From the NCBI GenBank assembly GCA_039090855.1, contig CM077013.1, forward strand, positions 141,319,240-141,383,239: a stretch of DNA of 64,000 nucleotides, in the 5' to 3' direction. The stretch comes from Macrothele yani (taxonomy: Eukaryota > Arthropoda > Arachnida > Araneae > Macrothelidae). Below are positions 43,503 to 55,514 of the stretch, one piece after another. A program made the translations under genes and the position numbers. Under the pieces are notes generated by a model. That model saw only the letters and a program-made list of their open reading frames with translations. It was not told the origin of the DNA and ran no database searches. Position 1 is the first letter of the stretch; each line of letters starts with the position of its first letter.

Positions 43503-44724
43503 TACACTATCTACCAACAAGTAATTGGACACCTGTGATAGCAAAGGAAAACGCAGTTTATTCACCTTCAATAGTTGGTGGAGCCTCCACGAGCGGCGAT
43601 TACAGCTGCAACCCTCTGGGGTGTACTCTCAACCAGGCGTTGTACGACGGCTAGCGGTATTTTCTTCCACTCGGCTTGTAGAAGACAGGTCAGTTCCTTC
43701 ACCGATTTCGGACGGTGGGGGCACCAGTTAAGTCGACGCTCCAACTCGCACCAGAGATGCTTGATAGGGTTAAGGTCCGGGCTCTGCGCAGGCCAGTCCA
43801 CTCGATTAACCCCATTGTCACCATACCAAGCCATGGTGGACCTCGCAACATGACAGGTGGCATTGTCATCCTGAAAGTAACATGGGTCCAACCCGTAAAA
43901 CTGCCACAACGTAGGAAGCGCATGGTCATCCAAAATGGTACAGTAGGTCTCGGCGTTGAGTCTACCAGGAATTGCAACCAAGGGTCCCATGCCATACCAG
44001 GAGAAATACCCAATAGCATAATTCCACCGCTGCCGAACTTCACAATTGGCACAATACATTCCGGCAGGAGGCGTTCTCCAGGCAGACGCCAAACCCAGAC
44101 CCTGCCATCCGAACGGTAGAGGGGGAACTTTGATTCGTCGCTCCAGAGAACCTGTTTTCACTGTTCAACGGTCCACTGTTGACGTTCTTTGCACCACGTT
44201 AGCTGAGCAGCGCTATTGGACTTGGTCATCAAAGGCCTGTGGGCGGCAGCACGTCCATGATAACTGTGCATATGGGCTTCCTTACGGATGGCATTCACCA
44301 AAAGAACACTCCCGGATGCCTGTTGAAACTCCTCGCGGATGTGGCCCATCGATTCGGTGTGGTTCTTCCGAATTTCTTTGGCCAGCACCCGTCGGTCTCT
44401 AACTCCCAGTTTTGTGGGTCTGCCGGGTCGGGGCACATTCCGACAGTCACCTCTCATCTTCCACTTGCCAATCACGTAGACCATTGTCGATTTTGAGTAC
44501 TTCCACTTGCTGGATATACCACGTATGGATCGGCCATTTCTGTGATACCCGACGATTACACCTTTCTCGAAATCAGAGAGCTCCGAACTGCGTGGCATCT
44601 TGCATGCGACTGGTTGCGTTGTTGTTTCCCACACGATATTTAACGGTGGCGGCCGTGACGTGTATCAGGACCGCAGATATCGTCGATTTCAGGGGTGTCC
44701 TATTACTTGTTGGTAGATAGTGTA
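43503..44724 (-). mobile_element. Tc1-like transposon with ~35-bp terminal inverted repeats
   Basis: CACTATCTACCAACAAGTAA (43505-43524) at the left is repeated in reverse at 44703-44722, continuing into GGACACC. TA flanks both ends. At 1222 bp it is a standard compact element and the best-preserved set of ends in the window. Confidence 0.93.
43568..44598 (-). pseudogene. Tc1-like transposase with catalytic Glu replaced by Lys
   Basis: MPRSSELSDFEKGVIVG starts at 44598; the two-part DNA-binding domain continues to RPGRPTKLG. A TGA follows WTVEQ where the frame would run into KQVLWSDESKF (first Asp). After a frame change come FQDDNATCH (second Asp) and SPDLNPIKHLWCELERRL. In this last block the third catalytic residue, normally Glu in DLNPIEHLW, is AAG (Lys). 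The C-terminal end ARGGSTNY is typical. One nonsense codon, one frame break and one catalytic substitution are seen, so it looks recently inactivated. Confidence 0.9.
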
Positions 44725-46505
44725 CAAATTCACAGTGTCTGAGCGACCAACCTGTAGTACCTGGTTTCTTCGGAGGCCATCGAGCAAAATGTGAGAGCGG
44801 GTAATCGAAAAGAAATTTGGGAAGTAGACAGAAATCTGAAATGAAAGTATTCACTATTTGTCCCTAGTATAAGAAGAAGAGCATGAGAACGCCATGAAGG
44901 GCCAGGCGACGGTGCTCATATACGAGAGTATCTATCAGGGCCTTTCCTCCTCCCCCACCTTCCTAGGAGCAGCTGCAGAGCATAGATGGAGAAATGCCAT
45001 TCTTTCTCCATTAAGTCCAAATTACAGGGTGCCGAGAAGACTCAGCTAATTTCATACATGTGAGAAAAAAATTCCAAGCCATAATGTTCGTGTGTGTGTG
45101 TGTGACAGGTGAATTAGAGAAAAGCAATCCCATGGATATACCTGCACGTCAAATCTACGATGAACAACTGTAATGTCCCAGTAAATACTACCATCTCTGT
45201 TTTAATTGGCTGACAATACAGGTAGAAAGCAAGAATTTGAACTGAACTATTTGTTTGGAGCCATAACGCCTCATAGACAATTTCCGTTCTGAGAGCTTAA
45301 TCTGGTCTAAACGGTGAAAATCTATTGTCATTAATATTAAGGGTTGGAATTATTTCCTTAACTTTATCAAAGCTTCTTAATGTAATTACATCAGATTAAA
45401 TGCTGTGCTTTGTGCTAAGTCTTGCAAATATTTTCTTGAGTAATTGTTATTTAATGTTTGCTCCGAAGTCTGCCTCAATTTTGGGCCAAACAAATAAAAA
45501 CGCAAAATTATTGCTATATCAAAAACCAAACGCATGCTTATGATGGCGTGTCAATACTCCAGCATCGTATATTTTTCAGCTATAGAATTTTTTTCAAAAC
45601 AAATACAGTGCTTTGCGTTTTATGTTTTATTTTACTGCTTTCAAAAGGGAAATCATGAAGTAGACATATTTTTAAGGCATTCATTCATACCACTGGTTAC
45701 CAATTTAGATTTTAACGGGGAGACTCGAGACGTCTTCAAATGGCTCTCAACGTTTTAACATAATGCTTCTTAAGAATGTTATCATACGTGATCTAAATTA
45801 TTTACCATCCTCTTAACTCTGGTTATTTCACTGAATGCAAGAATAAAATGCGTTATTGGTATAGACATAAGCTGAAAGAGGAAAGATTTGATATGGATAC
45901 TAACACACTTTTGCAAGTCACTTCAAGCCTTTTGCTGGTAGAAATGGTAAAATGAATTGACAGATATATAACTTTGTAACAGATATACTATACTCTGTCG
46001 TCTATTTTCACGTGGCATTCAGATTGGAGTCAAAGGGGATTATTTTTTGTGTATCTGCTTAAAATTTATGGGCCACCATAACCTTGCATGGAAGTATCCC
46101 AAGCAATCACATGGAAGTAACCCAAGCAATCTCGTGGAAGTGCCCCAAACAATTACATGGAAGAAGTGATCACACTTTGGATAATATGCACAGGCTTTGT
46201 TTTTCAGTACATATTTGTAACCACTTTCAGTGGTGAACATTATGAACTCGAATTCAGATCCAGGTTCACCTACCAATATTCGCGTAATATTTAACGACAG
46301 TATTTCAAACCTCAATTTTGATATTAATGTACTCTCCAATGATATTCAACACAAAGAATAAAATTAAATACAAAGGTAATATTTTATAGTTTCATTTTTA
46401 TAATATGACGTGCGGATTTATTAAAATTTGTACATCACAGAAATTCCTTCTATGATTGAATACATACAAAAATGTAGTGCGCTGAATCTCCATATTTTTT
46501 TTTTG
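44725..46505. other. No gene recognised
   Basis: AT-rich with a (TG)n run near 45092. A three-fold imperfect repeat TGGAAGTATCCCAAGCAATCA-type (about 21-24 bp each) lies at 46087-46160. No domains are recognised. Confidence 0.5.
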
Positions 46506-46507
46506 TT

Positions 46508-46930
46508 TGGATTTTAACGACCACTGCGAGCAACTCGATAAGCTATAAGCAGTCGCCCGTCCCTAATTTAGGGCGCCGCCCCGGTGGCGCAGTGGTCTAA
46601 GCGATGGCCTCTGATCATTCGTCCGAAAGTTGTCCTGGTTCGAATCCCGTGAGGCATGGATGTCGTGTTTGTCTTTCGGCACTGGCTCTCTCCCTGCCCT
46701 GGAACCAGTGGCCCTAAATTAGGGACGGGCGACTTCTTATAGCCCATTGAGTTGCTCACGGTGGTCGTTAAACCTCCAACAACAACAAAAAAAACCATTT
46801 AGGGCCACTGGTTCCAGGGAAGGAAGAGAGCCAGTGCTATAAGACAAACACAACATCCACACCACACGGAGACCCATCTCGTAAGAATGGTCAGAAGCTA
46901 GTGCTTAGACCGCTGCTCCACCACGACGGT
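46508..46930 (-). mobile_element. SINE family A copy 10 (outer), split by copy 11
   Basis: The minus-oriented body is cut at ATTTAGGGC: the 3' part is 46508-46574, the 5' part 46797-46930. The head part is diverged (CTGCTCCACCACGACGG). It is older than the inner copy. Confidence 0.92.
46575..46796 (+). mobile_element. SINE family A copy 11, nested inside copy 10
   Basis: Full-length plus-oriented copy with the duplication ATTTAGGGC at 46566-46574 and 46797-46805, which lies within the conserved body of copy 10. Confidence 0.97.
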
Positions 46931-47425
46931 CTGTCAAATTTCTTCCTATTTTTAAAATGCGGTACTCCGCATAAAATAAAATACCACAAAGTAGCCCATA
47001 CATGCTAATAATTATAATCTGAGGGCAATTTCACTGTACGATCGAAAACAAAATTTTCCATTCCTTCCTTCCAGAAAGACGAATCATTTTGACAGATGCA
47101 AAGTAATACCGATATCACGTTCGTAAGCAAAAAGATCGTGTACTTCTTTTCCTATTGAGTACGCTATACAATGCAACCATCTAAATAAAAAAGAAAATAT
47201 TCTAAGAAAAATGTAAAAATGGTGTTACTTCGCTAGTGGCCTTCTACTACGAATTGGATTCGAGGCGCCACACACAGGATGAAACCAGAACGGTCAGGTT
47301 TGACCTCTGGTTAAAGAAGAAACCGAGCACATCAAAATTTCCTCTACAGAGCATTACACCCAAAAAATGACAGTAACATTCATTCACTAAAATTTCAAGT
47401 TTTATATCAGAAGATATAGCATAAT
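46931..47425. other. No gene recognised
   Basis: AT-rich spacer before the next Tc1-like element. Confidence 0.5.
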
Positions 47426-48498
47426 TACCCTGGTTTCCATAAATTAAGCAACAAACCGAAAAATTGCGATAATTGGGCGAAACATAGTTCAAATTGCATG
47501 AAATGTGCGTATGTTACGGGCGAAGGCATACAGCATCTATGTACGGAAGGCAAATGAGTGGCGCTGGCAGCGCTTTATGCAAGCGCACAAGAGCTTAAAA
47601 CCAGCTGTTTCGGTGGGAGTCGCCAATTCATGTGCGGCGGTGAATGACAAGATTTCGAGATAGCGATTTTGTTAACATGACTTCGAGACGTCATTTACCA
47701 GCGGAATTACGCTACAGAGCGATAGGCTGACTCGAAGTAGGGCAACGGTAGGCAGACGTCGCAAGATGGCTTAACGTCGGTCGCTCTGTGATCAGCACGA
47801 CTTGGCAGCAGTTCCAAGCCACGGGTGCAGCTTCCCGAAGGTAGGCCAAGGGCGACGACCTTTGCGGAGGACCGGTGTTTGCTGCTTTTGGAACGGCGGA
47901 ACAGGACGGCTACACCGACTCATCTGAGATCTGTGTTTGGGGGCAGCCACCAGACGGACGGTATCAGCTTCAATGGTAAGCAGAAGATTACATGCAGGAG
48001 GACTGTATGCTCGGCGACCGGTATTATGTGTGTCCTTCACCCCCGCCACCGGAGGGAACGTTTCAATTGGGCACGAATGCATGTGAACTGGACTCAAAAT
48101 CAGTGGAGGTCCGTTCTGTTCAATGATGAGTCGCCATACTATTTACCGAGTGATTCTCGCCGAGTTTACGTCTAGAGAGAGGCCGGTACTAGCTATCTTC
48201 CCTCTTATATCCAGGAAAGGGACACCTATGATGGTGGTAGTGTTCTGGTGTGAGCACGCATAGGCGACCGTGCCGACCTCTATAACCGCATGGAAACCTC
48301 AGTGCTCAGAGGTATAGAGACTACATCCTGGACCCTATTATTCGTCCGTATGCTGCCGCAGTTGGCGATACATTTGTACTACAGGCGCATAACGCCCGCC
48401 CTCACACAGCTCGCCTCATGCACCGCTACCTGAAACAGGAAACTATAGTCCGTATGAAGTGGCCAGCAGGTTCTCCCGATCTTAATCCATTGAGCATG

Positions 48499-48885
48499 AT
48501 GAAAATCCTCCAAATACGTGGCGTCAGTAAATCCAAGGTGAAAATCCTCCAAATACGTTACTGACGCCACGTATTTGGAGCTTCACCTTGGATCTCGCCC
48601 TTTGGATTTAATTGCTATAATATATATAGCCAGTGCAGTTGCTAATGCCCACCAGATGGAGGCGTCTCAGTAGCTGAGCCCATCTTACGGATTTATGATG
48701 TCAGAAGCTGACTTAAAAATACACATAGCACCGTGGATTGTTGGCCACCGTGGTGTAAAGCTTAACGCGCTCGGCTAGATATCGAGAGATCCGTGGTTCG
48801 TTTCCACGGCGGCGGCTGAAAACAATTTTTCGGTTGCTATGTGTTTCTAGAACGTGGAAAGAGCGATGTACTTATTTATTTCCCT
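48499..48885 (+). mobile_element. SINE family B copy with a 5' hairpin, inside Tc1
   Basis: TTGAGCATG flanks it at 48490-48498 and 48886-48894. The 3' half has a tRNA-like head (GCCACCGTGGTGTAAAGC ... GGTTCGTTTCC B-box) and the tail ACGTGGAAAGAGCGATG, shared with the element at 58331-58697. The 5' part is a separate hairpin (48508-48580). Confidence 0.8.
48508..48580. repeat. Perfect hairpin
   Basis: CCAAATACGTGGCGTCAGTA is followed 28 bp later by its reverse complement TACTGACGCCACGTATTTGG. The shorter ATCCAAGGTGA/TCACCTTGGAT pair interleaves with it. 'AAAATCCTCCAAATACG' occurs twice (48502, 48541). Confidence 0.9.
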
Positions 48886-49310
48886 TTGAGCATGTCTGGG
48901 ATGCTCTCAGGATCTGTGTTGCTGGCCTCCAGCCCCCTCCCGAACCCTTCAGGGGCTCCGCACTGCTTTGCTCGAGCAATGAACGCAGCTAACCACGGAA
49001 CTCCTCGACACCGTAATTAACAGCCTGGAGCATCGCTGTCGGGCCTGTATTGCTGTTCGGGGTAACCACACTCCGTATTGAAGTACCTTTTCCAAACTTG
49101 ATACCTATATTTTTGTACTTTCATATTTGCATCACTCGTGCAAAATGTAAATGCTTTGTATCACATGTTCTTACGTTTTTTTGTTGTTGTTGTTGCATTT
49201 GGTCTCATAAAGCTTACCACCAAATTTCATCTAAATCGGTTGCATACTTGCATACTTTTTGAGTTATCACGATTTTTCCATTTGTTGCTTAATTTATGGA
49301 AACCAGTGTA

Positions 49311-49864
49311 TGTTAAATAGAGTGAATAACGCGTACGCAAATCAGTTTGTCAGTCCGTAACGACAGAGTTCGAACAGAAAACAATTTCTTTCGTACTGCA
49401 GTCAATAATTGGTCGGATAACAGTCAATAACTGAGCTGTTTTTCCGTGAAATCCTGTTCGTGGTTTTTGCTTTGAATTCGTTGAATCATCGTATACTTGC
49501 TTTATATTTGAGCTTTCAATAAACTTGTCCAAAGTATCGTGAGAAAGGTCATCATTCAGTAGTTTCACCTGATGTTGAATGTTGAACTTCTTCTAATATT
49601 GTACTGTTTTGTAGTTGCTCGATAAACTTCGGTGGTCGTTACCCCCTCCCCCCCCCCCCACACACACACAAAAGCGCTTAACATAAATTTGAAACAGCCT
49701 AGTCTAGGCCAGAAATAATTAAATGCTTTACGGTGTGTAAGTTTGATTACAAAACAAATGCAAAAGAATTCTTAATGAGTAATTAAATTTAATCGGAAAT
49801 TTCACTGAATATTTAATTTTATTTTTTTCTAAATATCTATAAACATGTATTTGTGATTTTATTC
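49311..49864. other. No gene; C-rich and CA tract
   Basis: Spacer between two Tc1-like elements with a long C run followed by (CA)n at 49641-49672. No coding sequence is recognised. Confidence 0.55.
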
Positions 49865-51432
49865 TACACTGGCGTGAAAAAATTAAGGACGAGACGGTTT
49901 TTCGAATGCAACGTCGGGCAGAAGTGCTCCACATCGACTCAAATCATACAATAAGATTCTCAAGATGTAAGAATGTGGGACAAGTGAGCAAAACCGTCCA
50001 AACAAGGAATCCAAAGGATACAAAGGCACTTTATTGAAAAGTTAGCTTCGAGCACAACTGGACAGAAGACAGAAACGTCTATGTGACAGGCGGCTGCCAA
50101 GAAAAATCCAGTCTTTAGTAGGGGATATGATCACCCCTGACTGCGTTGCAGGATTTACAACGTCTGTCCATGCTGAGGACGAGGTTGTCAAGGAGCTGTT
50201 GATGCATCGCTGCCCATTCCTCTTGTAGCGCCAATCGCAGCTGCGGAATCGTTGCTGGCGGCTGCGGTGACGTGCTGCCAAGCGTCTCCCGAGAAAGTCC
50301 CACACGTGTTCGATTGGATTTAGGTCCGGGGACCTTGCGGACCAATCCATGCGTTAAATATCTTCACTCTCCAACAGCTCTGCGACAGCCACTGTACGAT
50401 GAGGTGCAGCGTTGTCGTCCATGAAGAGGAACTCAGGACCAACAGCACCTGTAAACAGACGCACGTGAGGCAGGAGAACCTCTGTACAATAGCGAACACC
50501 AGTGACTGGAGGTCAGTACGGCTACAAAAAATGTGGAGGTCAGTACGGCTACCAAGCATGATACCGCCCCAAACGAGAACTCCACCACCTCCAAACCGGT
50601 CCCTTTCGATGATGTTGTAGGTGTGATTGCGTGTTCCCTGCTCTCTCCAGATGTGTATACGTCCTGAATCGCTCGTCAGACTAAATTGGCTCTCATCCGT
50701 AAAGAGAACTCGACCCCATTGCTGATGTGTCCAGTACTTGTGTTCCTGGCACCACAGAAACCGCCGTCTCCGATGAGCAGGCGTTAATGGTACGCACCGT
50801 ACTGGTCGTCGTGCAAATACACCACCTTTGTGCAGCCTCCTTGCCATGGTAAAAACGCGATAACGGACGTCCAGTTGCCTGTTGCATGTGCCTTGCGATT
50901 TCTCCCGCTGTCTGCCGTCTGTCTCTTCTCGCCTAAAGGACAATATACCGGTCTTCCGCCGCCGTGGTTGCTCGTGGACGACCACTGCTGAACTCTCGGA
51001 CAGCTGTTCCTGTCGTTTGAAATGCTCTCCAAGCTCGTGAAACGATGCTGTGAGCGATCCCGAACTCCTCGTCCGCACTAGTCACACTTCGACCTTCTTC
51101 CAACTTCCTAATGACGCGACCTCGGGTAAAGTCATCCAGATGTCGTCTACTGGTTTGCCTGTTGGCCATATCACACGGTGGCAGCAACTCGAGGTCGTTC
51201 AAACCAATGTACACCGTGCAATAGCTTTCACCGAATTGCTGAGCGTACACCACCCGTGTGCTTTATATCCTTCCGACACTCCGCCCCCCTACATCATGCT
51301 GCATATATGCGCATCCCCTACTGTACCGGACCCTCGTGTATCTCCTGAGGAGTCTTTCGGTCCGTTCCGCCTGCTCGTTCCGCTGTTATGCTAATTTCTC
51401 CTCTTCGGCCTTAATTTTTGCACACCAGTGTA
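49865..51432 (-). mobile_element. Tc1-like transposon with inverted terminal repeats
   Basis: Left ACACTGGCGTGAAAAAATTA (49866-49885), right in reverse within 51413-51432 (TTAATTTTTGCACACCAGTG). TA at both ends. At 1.57 kb it is slightly long, in part from an internal ~24-bp tandem duplication (50507-50555). Confidence 0.9.
50115..51169 (-). pseudogene. Tc1-like transposase, frame-broken, triad retained
   Basis: MANRQTSRRHLDDFTRGRVI begins at 51169, followed by SGRPRATTAAEDRYIVL. After a frame change: PAHRRRRFLWCQEHKYWT, WGRVLFTDESQFSLTSDSGR (first Asp), GGGVLVWGGIM. A tandem duplication yields SRTDLHIFCSRTDLQ. Then in another frame come the DDNA-type second motif and SARSPDLNPIEHVWDFLGRR (Glu). 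It ends VRGDHIPY-like at 50115. It is related to the copy at 47677 (shared GRPRATT, REHxYW and SVLFTDES blocks), so both belong to one Tc1 subfamily. Confidence 0.9.
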
Positions 51433-51821
51433 TATAGGCTCTATTTCATAAACTTGAGGCAAGTAAATTTTTTCACTGTTACATTTAATCTTCTTACATG
51501 TGAAAATTCATAAATAGAGCTGTATGCAAATTTTTGTCTAAATTTTGTTTACCTACGTGATTTTTACTGAAGTAGCAAAGTTTCTTTGCTGGAAAACTGT
51601 CTGTAGCAGAAAATCTGCAGATCTTGTCCCAGCAAAATTCTTGCTCGGGCAGCAAGAGCCATACAGAAACCAGAAGTTTTGCTAGACCCAGCAAACTCGT
51701 TGCTAAGGAATCAAGAATTACGTATCATAGAAACCAGAAATTTTTTTAGACCGAGCAAAGCTGTTGATAATGCAGCAATAGCTGCTTGCCGAAGAAACCA
51801 GAAATCTTCTCGCTGTTTTTT

Positions 51822-52032
51822 TTATTGAAGGTTTAACGACCACCATTAGCAACTCAATGGGCTATAGACATTCGCCCGTCCTTAATTTAGAGACACTAGT
51901 TCCAGGGAAGGGAGAGAGTCAGTGCCGTAAGAGAAACACAACATCCATGTCTCACTGGGATTCGAACCCAAACCCTTCTCGGACGAATGGTCATAAATCA
52001 AGGCTTAGGTCACTGCTACACATGGGCGTCTT
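51822..52032 (-). mobile_element. SINE family A copy 12, divergent
   Basis: GGTTTAACGACCACCATTAG, TTAATTTAGAGACACTAG and reverse B-box GATTCGAACCC are recognisable; the head end is decayed (CACTGCTACACATGGGCG). No duplication can be assigned with confidence. Confidence 0.85.
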
Positions 52033-52130
52033 TGTTTCGGTTACATACATATATACATATCACTAAGCTGTTCTATGAGATTCAGAGGTTAGCTCCACAA
52101 AGAAGTAAAAACCGCCAGAAAAAATTTTAA

Positions 52131-52680
52131 CTAATTATTTACGTACTGTTGTCGTATCAAACTTCTCCATTTAGAGCAATCTTGATTCACAACTCGGGCT
52201 TCACTGATATCCATCACATGACGTACACAAGATCTTCTATACTTCGTACTCATTATCTTTTTCTCATGTAGACACTCCTGAATCTGATCCTTCCATGACT
52301 TCCTTGGGCTTCTTCTGCCTTTCTTTCCTGCCACTTGGGCTGAAAAAATCTTCTTAGTAAGCATCTGATCACTCATTCTTTCAACATGGGCAAACCACCT
52401 AAGAATATTAATCTCCACCTTGCTAACAACATTTTGGCTGACATTACACAAGTGCAGCACATCTTCATTCCTCACACGATCAGAGAGTGTTCCCCGTAAA
52501 CTACTAACCTTGCGTAAGTAACGCATCTCTCCAGCACACGAACGACTCCTACGTCTCTTCTGTAATACCCAGGTTTCACTGACATACATCAGAATAGGAA
52601 CAACTACACTTTCATACACAGCCATTCGGAACTCTCTTGAGAACCCACATTTCTTGTTAAACCTCATTACTGTTGCAAAG
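52131..52680 (-). pseudogene. Non-LTR retrotransposon RT C-terminal fragment
   Basis: The minus strand reads VYESVVVPILMYVSETWVLQ (the 'vlPtLtYGsEtW' motif after the RT fingers/palm), then NILRWFAHVERMSDQML and GRRSPRKSWKDQIQECL. This is the C-terminal region of RTE/R1/jockey-like polyproteins. The catalytic RT core is absent (5' truncation). It differs clearly from the RTE at 53531. Confidence 0.85.
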
Positions 52681-52999
52681 TGAAATTCCCCTTATCCAGG
52701 TAGTATGCATAGAATGGTTGTTTGTGGTGTCTATTGTCACTTACGAAATTCGCTGTAGCAGCAGTTTTCACGTAGGACTAGGTCTAACTCCGTGGATAGT
52801 AAGGGGCGACTGACGGCCAACCGCCTGTGACAAAAATACAGTAGGTCCCAATTGAAATCATTAGAGCGTTAAAAAATACGTGCCACACAATAATCGCGTT
52901 AGCATATTGTTAAACATCATGGAGTCCAATTCGCATACTGCGCAATACATCGTGCGCGCAACGCTCCCCTTTCTTCCTGTGCGCGAGGGAGATGATGCA

Positions 53000-53496
53000 A
53001 TATTTCTGGGCGTTTGACTCAGTCTATCTCGTCAAGCGTGAGCGCAACACGACTCTGCGTGGTATCGTTTTAAAGCTCTCGACGAGATCTATTCAAATAT
53101 ACGAAGAACATTTCGCAGTGGTATGAAACTGAACGCACCTCCCCGGTGGCGCAGTGGTCTAAGCGATGGCCTCTGATCATTTGTCCGAAAGGGGTCCAGG
53201 TTCGAATCCCGGGGAGGTATGGATGTACTGTTTATCTTTCGACACTGGCTCTCTACCTTTCCTGGAACAAGTGAACCAAAATTAGGGACGAGTGACTGCT
53301 TATAGCCCATTGAGTTACTCATGGTGGTCGTTGAACCTCCAACCTAAAAAAAAAAAGAACTGAATGTTTTAAGAATTGTTTTCTTGTGAACCGGTGAACA
53401 CTTTTGACAATATCGCAATTTATCTGGACAACCGTAAGAGCAAAACGACTGTGCGTGGTATAGTTCTAAAGCTCTTGACGAGATCTATTAAAATAT
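53000..53496. repeat. Tandem ~170-180-bp repeats, left part (split by SINE and RTE)
   Basis: Units share CGACTGTGCGTGGTATCG, TTTAAAGCTCTCGACGAGAT, CTATTCAAATATACGAAG and GTGAACCGGTGAACACTTTT. Two units lie here, at about 53035 and 53441, interrupted by the SINE at 53134-53357. The array continues at 55557-55935 beyond the RTE insertion. Confidence 0.87.
53134..53357 (+). mobile_element. SINE family A copy 13, in the tandem array
   Basis: Plus-oriented copy with a slightly changed head (GCACCTCCCCGGTGGCGC), flanked by AACTGAA at 53127-53133 and 53358-53364. Confidence 0.93.
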
Positions 53497-55514
53497 AATA
53501 TATATATATATATCATCATCATCATCATTGTCAACCATTATCAATCCACTGCTGGACGAAGGTCTCCCCAAGTTTCCTCCACAACGGTCTGTCTTGTGCC
53601 AGTCTCCTCCATGTCACTCCCGCATATTTACGAATTTCATCCACCCATCTCCCATGTGGTCTTTTTCTGGGTCTTTTCCTGTCCCTTGGAATCCAATCTA
53701 AAATTTCGGCTGTCCATCTATGGTCTGTCCTTCTGGCAGTATGTCCAGCCCATTGCCATTTCAGGGATTTAACTCTGATCATGATGTCTTCCACTCTCGT
53801 CATTTTTCGGATCCACGAGTTCCTCTTCTTATCTCTCCTGGTTATACCAAGCATGCACCTCTCCATGCTTCTTTGAGTTGTCTGCAGCCTTTGTATGTCT
53901 CTTTTAGTTAAGGTCCACGTCTCTGCACCATACGTAAGCACTGGAAGGATGCATTGATCAAACACTTTTCTTTTAAGACATAATGGCATATTGCTCTTGA
54001 AAATTATGCTGTTTCTTCCAAAAGCTCTCCAGGCAAGTTTTGTACGCCGATTAATTTCTTCATCAATGTGACCCTCACTTGATATCTGCTGTCCAAGATA
54101 AACATACGTATCTGTTATCTCCAGTTTTTCTCCATCAATCGATAAATCTTCATTTCTTGTAAAAGCATTGAACATCACTTTTGTCTTCTGAAAGTTCATT
54201 TTTAATCCTACTTCTTTACTCTTGTCAGCAAGTTCCTGGATCATACTCTGCAGCTCTGATGGGGTAGTTGCAAAAATGACTACGTCATCAGCAAAACGAA
54301 GGTGGGTTAGATAATCTCCATTAATCTTTATCCCTTTGTTTTCCCAGTTCAGTGATTGAAAGACATTTTCCAATGTGGCATTAAAGAGCTTCGGAGATAT
54401 GGTGTCACCTTGTCTCACTCCCTTTCCAATTTTTATGTGTGTTGTATTTTCAAACAGCCGAATCTTTGCACTTGCATTTTCATAGATGTTATTAATAATA
54501 TTAATGTATGCATCTTCAATACCGCAGGATTTCAGAGCCGTGGTAACTGCTGATGGTTTCACCGAATCAAAGGCTTTTTCATAATCGATAAAAGCCATGC
54601 ACAATGGAAGTTCATATTCCCTCGCTCTTTCAATTAGTTCTCTCAGTACGTGGATATGATCTATTGTGCTGTAGCCACTCCTGAATCCAGCTTGTTCTCT
54701 CGGTTGAGCCATGTCCAGTGTTACCTTCAAGCGGTGTGAAAGAACTTTAGTGAAGATTTTATAAACCACTGATAGGAGGCTGATAGGTCTGTAGTTCCTG
54801 AAATCCTCAATGTCACCTTTTTTATGTAGCAGGATCATTGTAGCATTGTTCCAATCCTCAGGAATCTTCCCTTCATTAAGGCATCGAGTGAAAATTTGGG
54901 CGAGTACTGTTTCAATTTCTCCACTTGCTTCTTGTATGATGTCTATAGTAATTCCATCTTCTCCTGGAGCTTTCCTCCGCTTCATGTTCTTGATTGCATG
55001 AGCAACTTCTGCTGGGAGGACTGGAAGAACTCTGGTACCTTTCATGATGTCTGGAGTACATGTATCATCCCTTTCATATAATTTGGAGTAAAAATCTTTC
55101 ACTCTTGTCAAAATTTCGCCTCTATTTCTTGTTATAGAACCATCTTCTTTTCTCAGAGCCATAATCTGTTTTCTTCCCTTACTGAGATGTCCCTTTGCTA
55201 TCTTTAGGCTTTGGTTGTTTTCAATTGCTTTCCTCACTAGCTCACAGTTGAATTTCCTTACGTCTTCAGTGATACTTTTTCGTGCTGTCTTGCATAGCTC
55301 TATATATTCCACTTTGGAAGTCACATCTTCTTTAGTTGTCCTCATCTCTCTTCTTTTTTGCATCAACATTTTGGTTTTTCCTGATAATTTGTTTACATGC
55401 AACTTGTTCTTAGACCCAGCTAATTTTGTTGCTGTTTCCATAAGAGCTTTGGTTACTTCTTCTGTTAACTTCAGAAATATCCACTTCTTCCGATGTTAGG
55501 CCTTCTAAAGCAGA

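Larger units (their letters stand above)
47677..49080 (+). pseudogene. Tc1-like transposase relic, interrupted
   Basis: MTSRRHLPAELRYRAIG begins the DNA-binding domain, with early stops. GRPRATTFAEDRCLLL and RNRTATPTHLRS mark the second half of that domain. HRRERFNWARMHVNWTQNQW and SVLFNDESPYYLPSDSRR hold the first catalytic Asp. VLQAHNARPHTAR-type sequence near 48380-48415 is the second motif with the expected DN changed to HN. NPIEHVWDAL is split by the inserted SINE (48499-48885) and has lost one base. ACIAVRGNHTPY is the C-terminus. Inactive. Confidence 0.88.
47426..49310 (+). mobile_element. Tc1-like transposon enlarged by a SINE family B insertion
   Basis: Terminal repeats CTGGTTTCCATAAATTAAGC (47430-47449) and its reverse at 49287-49306, with TA at 47426-47427 and 49309-49310. 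Removing the 387-bp insert and its duplication leaves about 1.49 kb. Confidence 0.9.
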
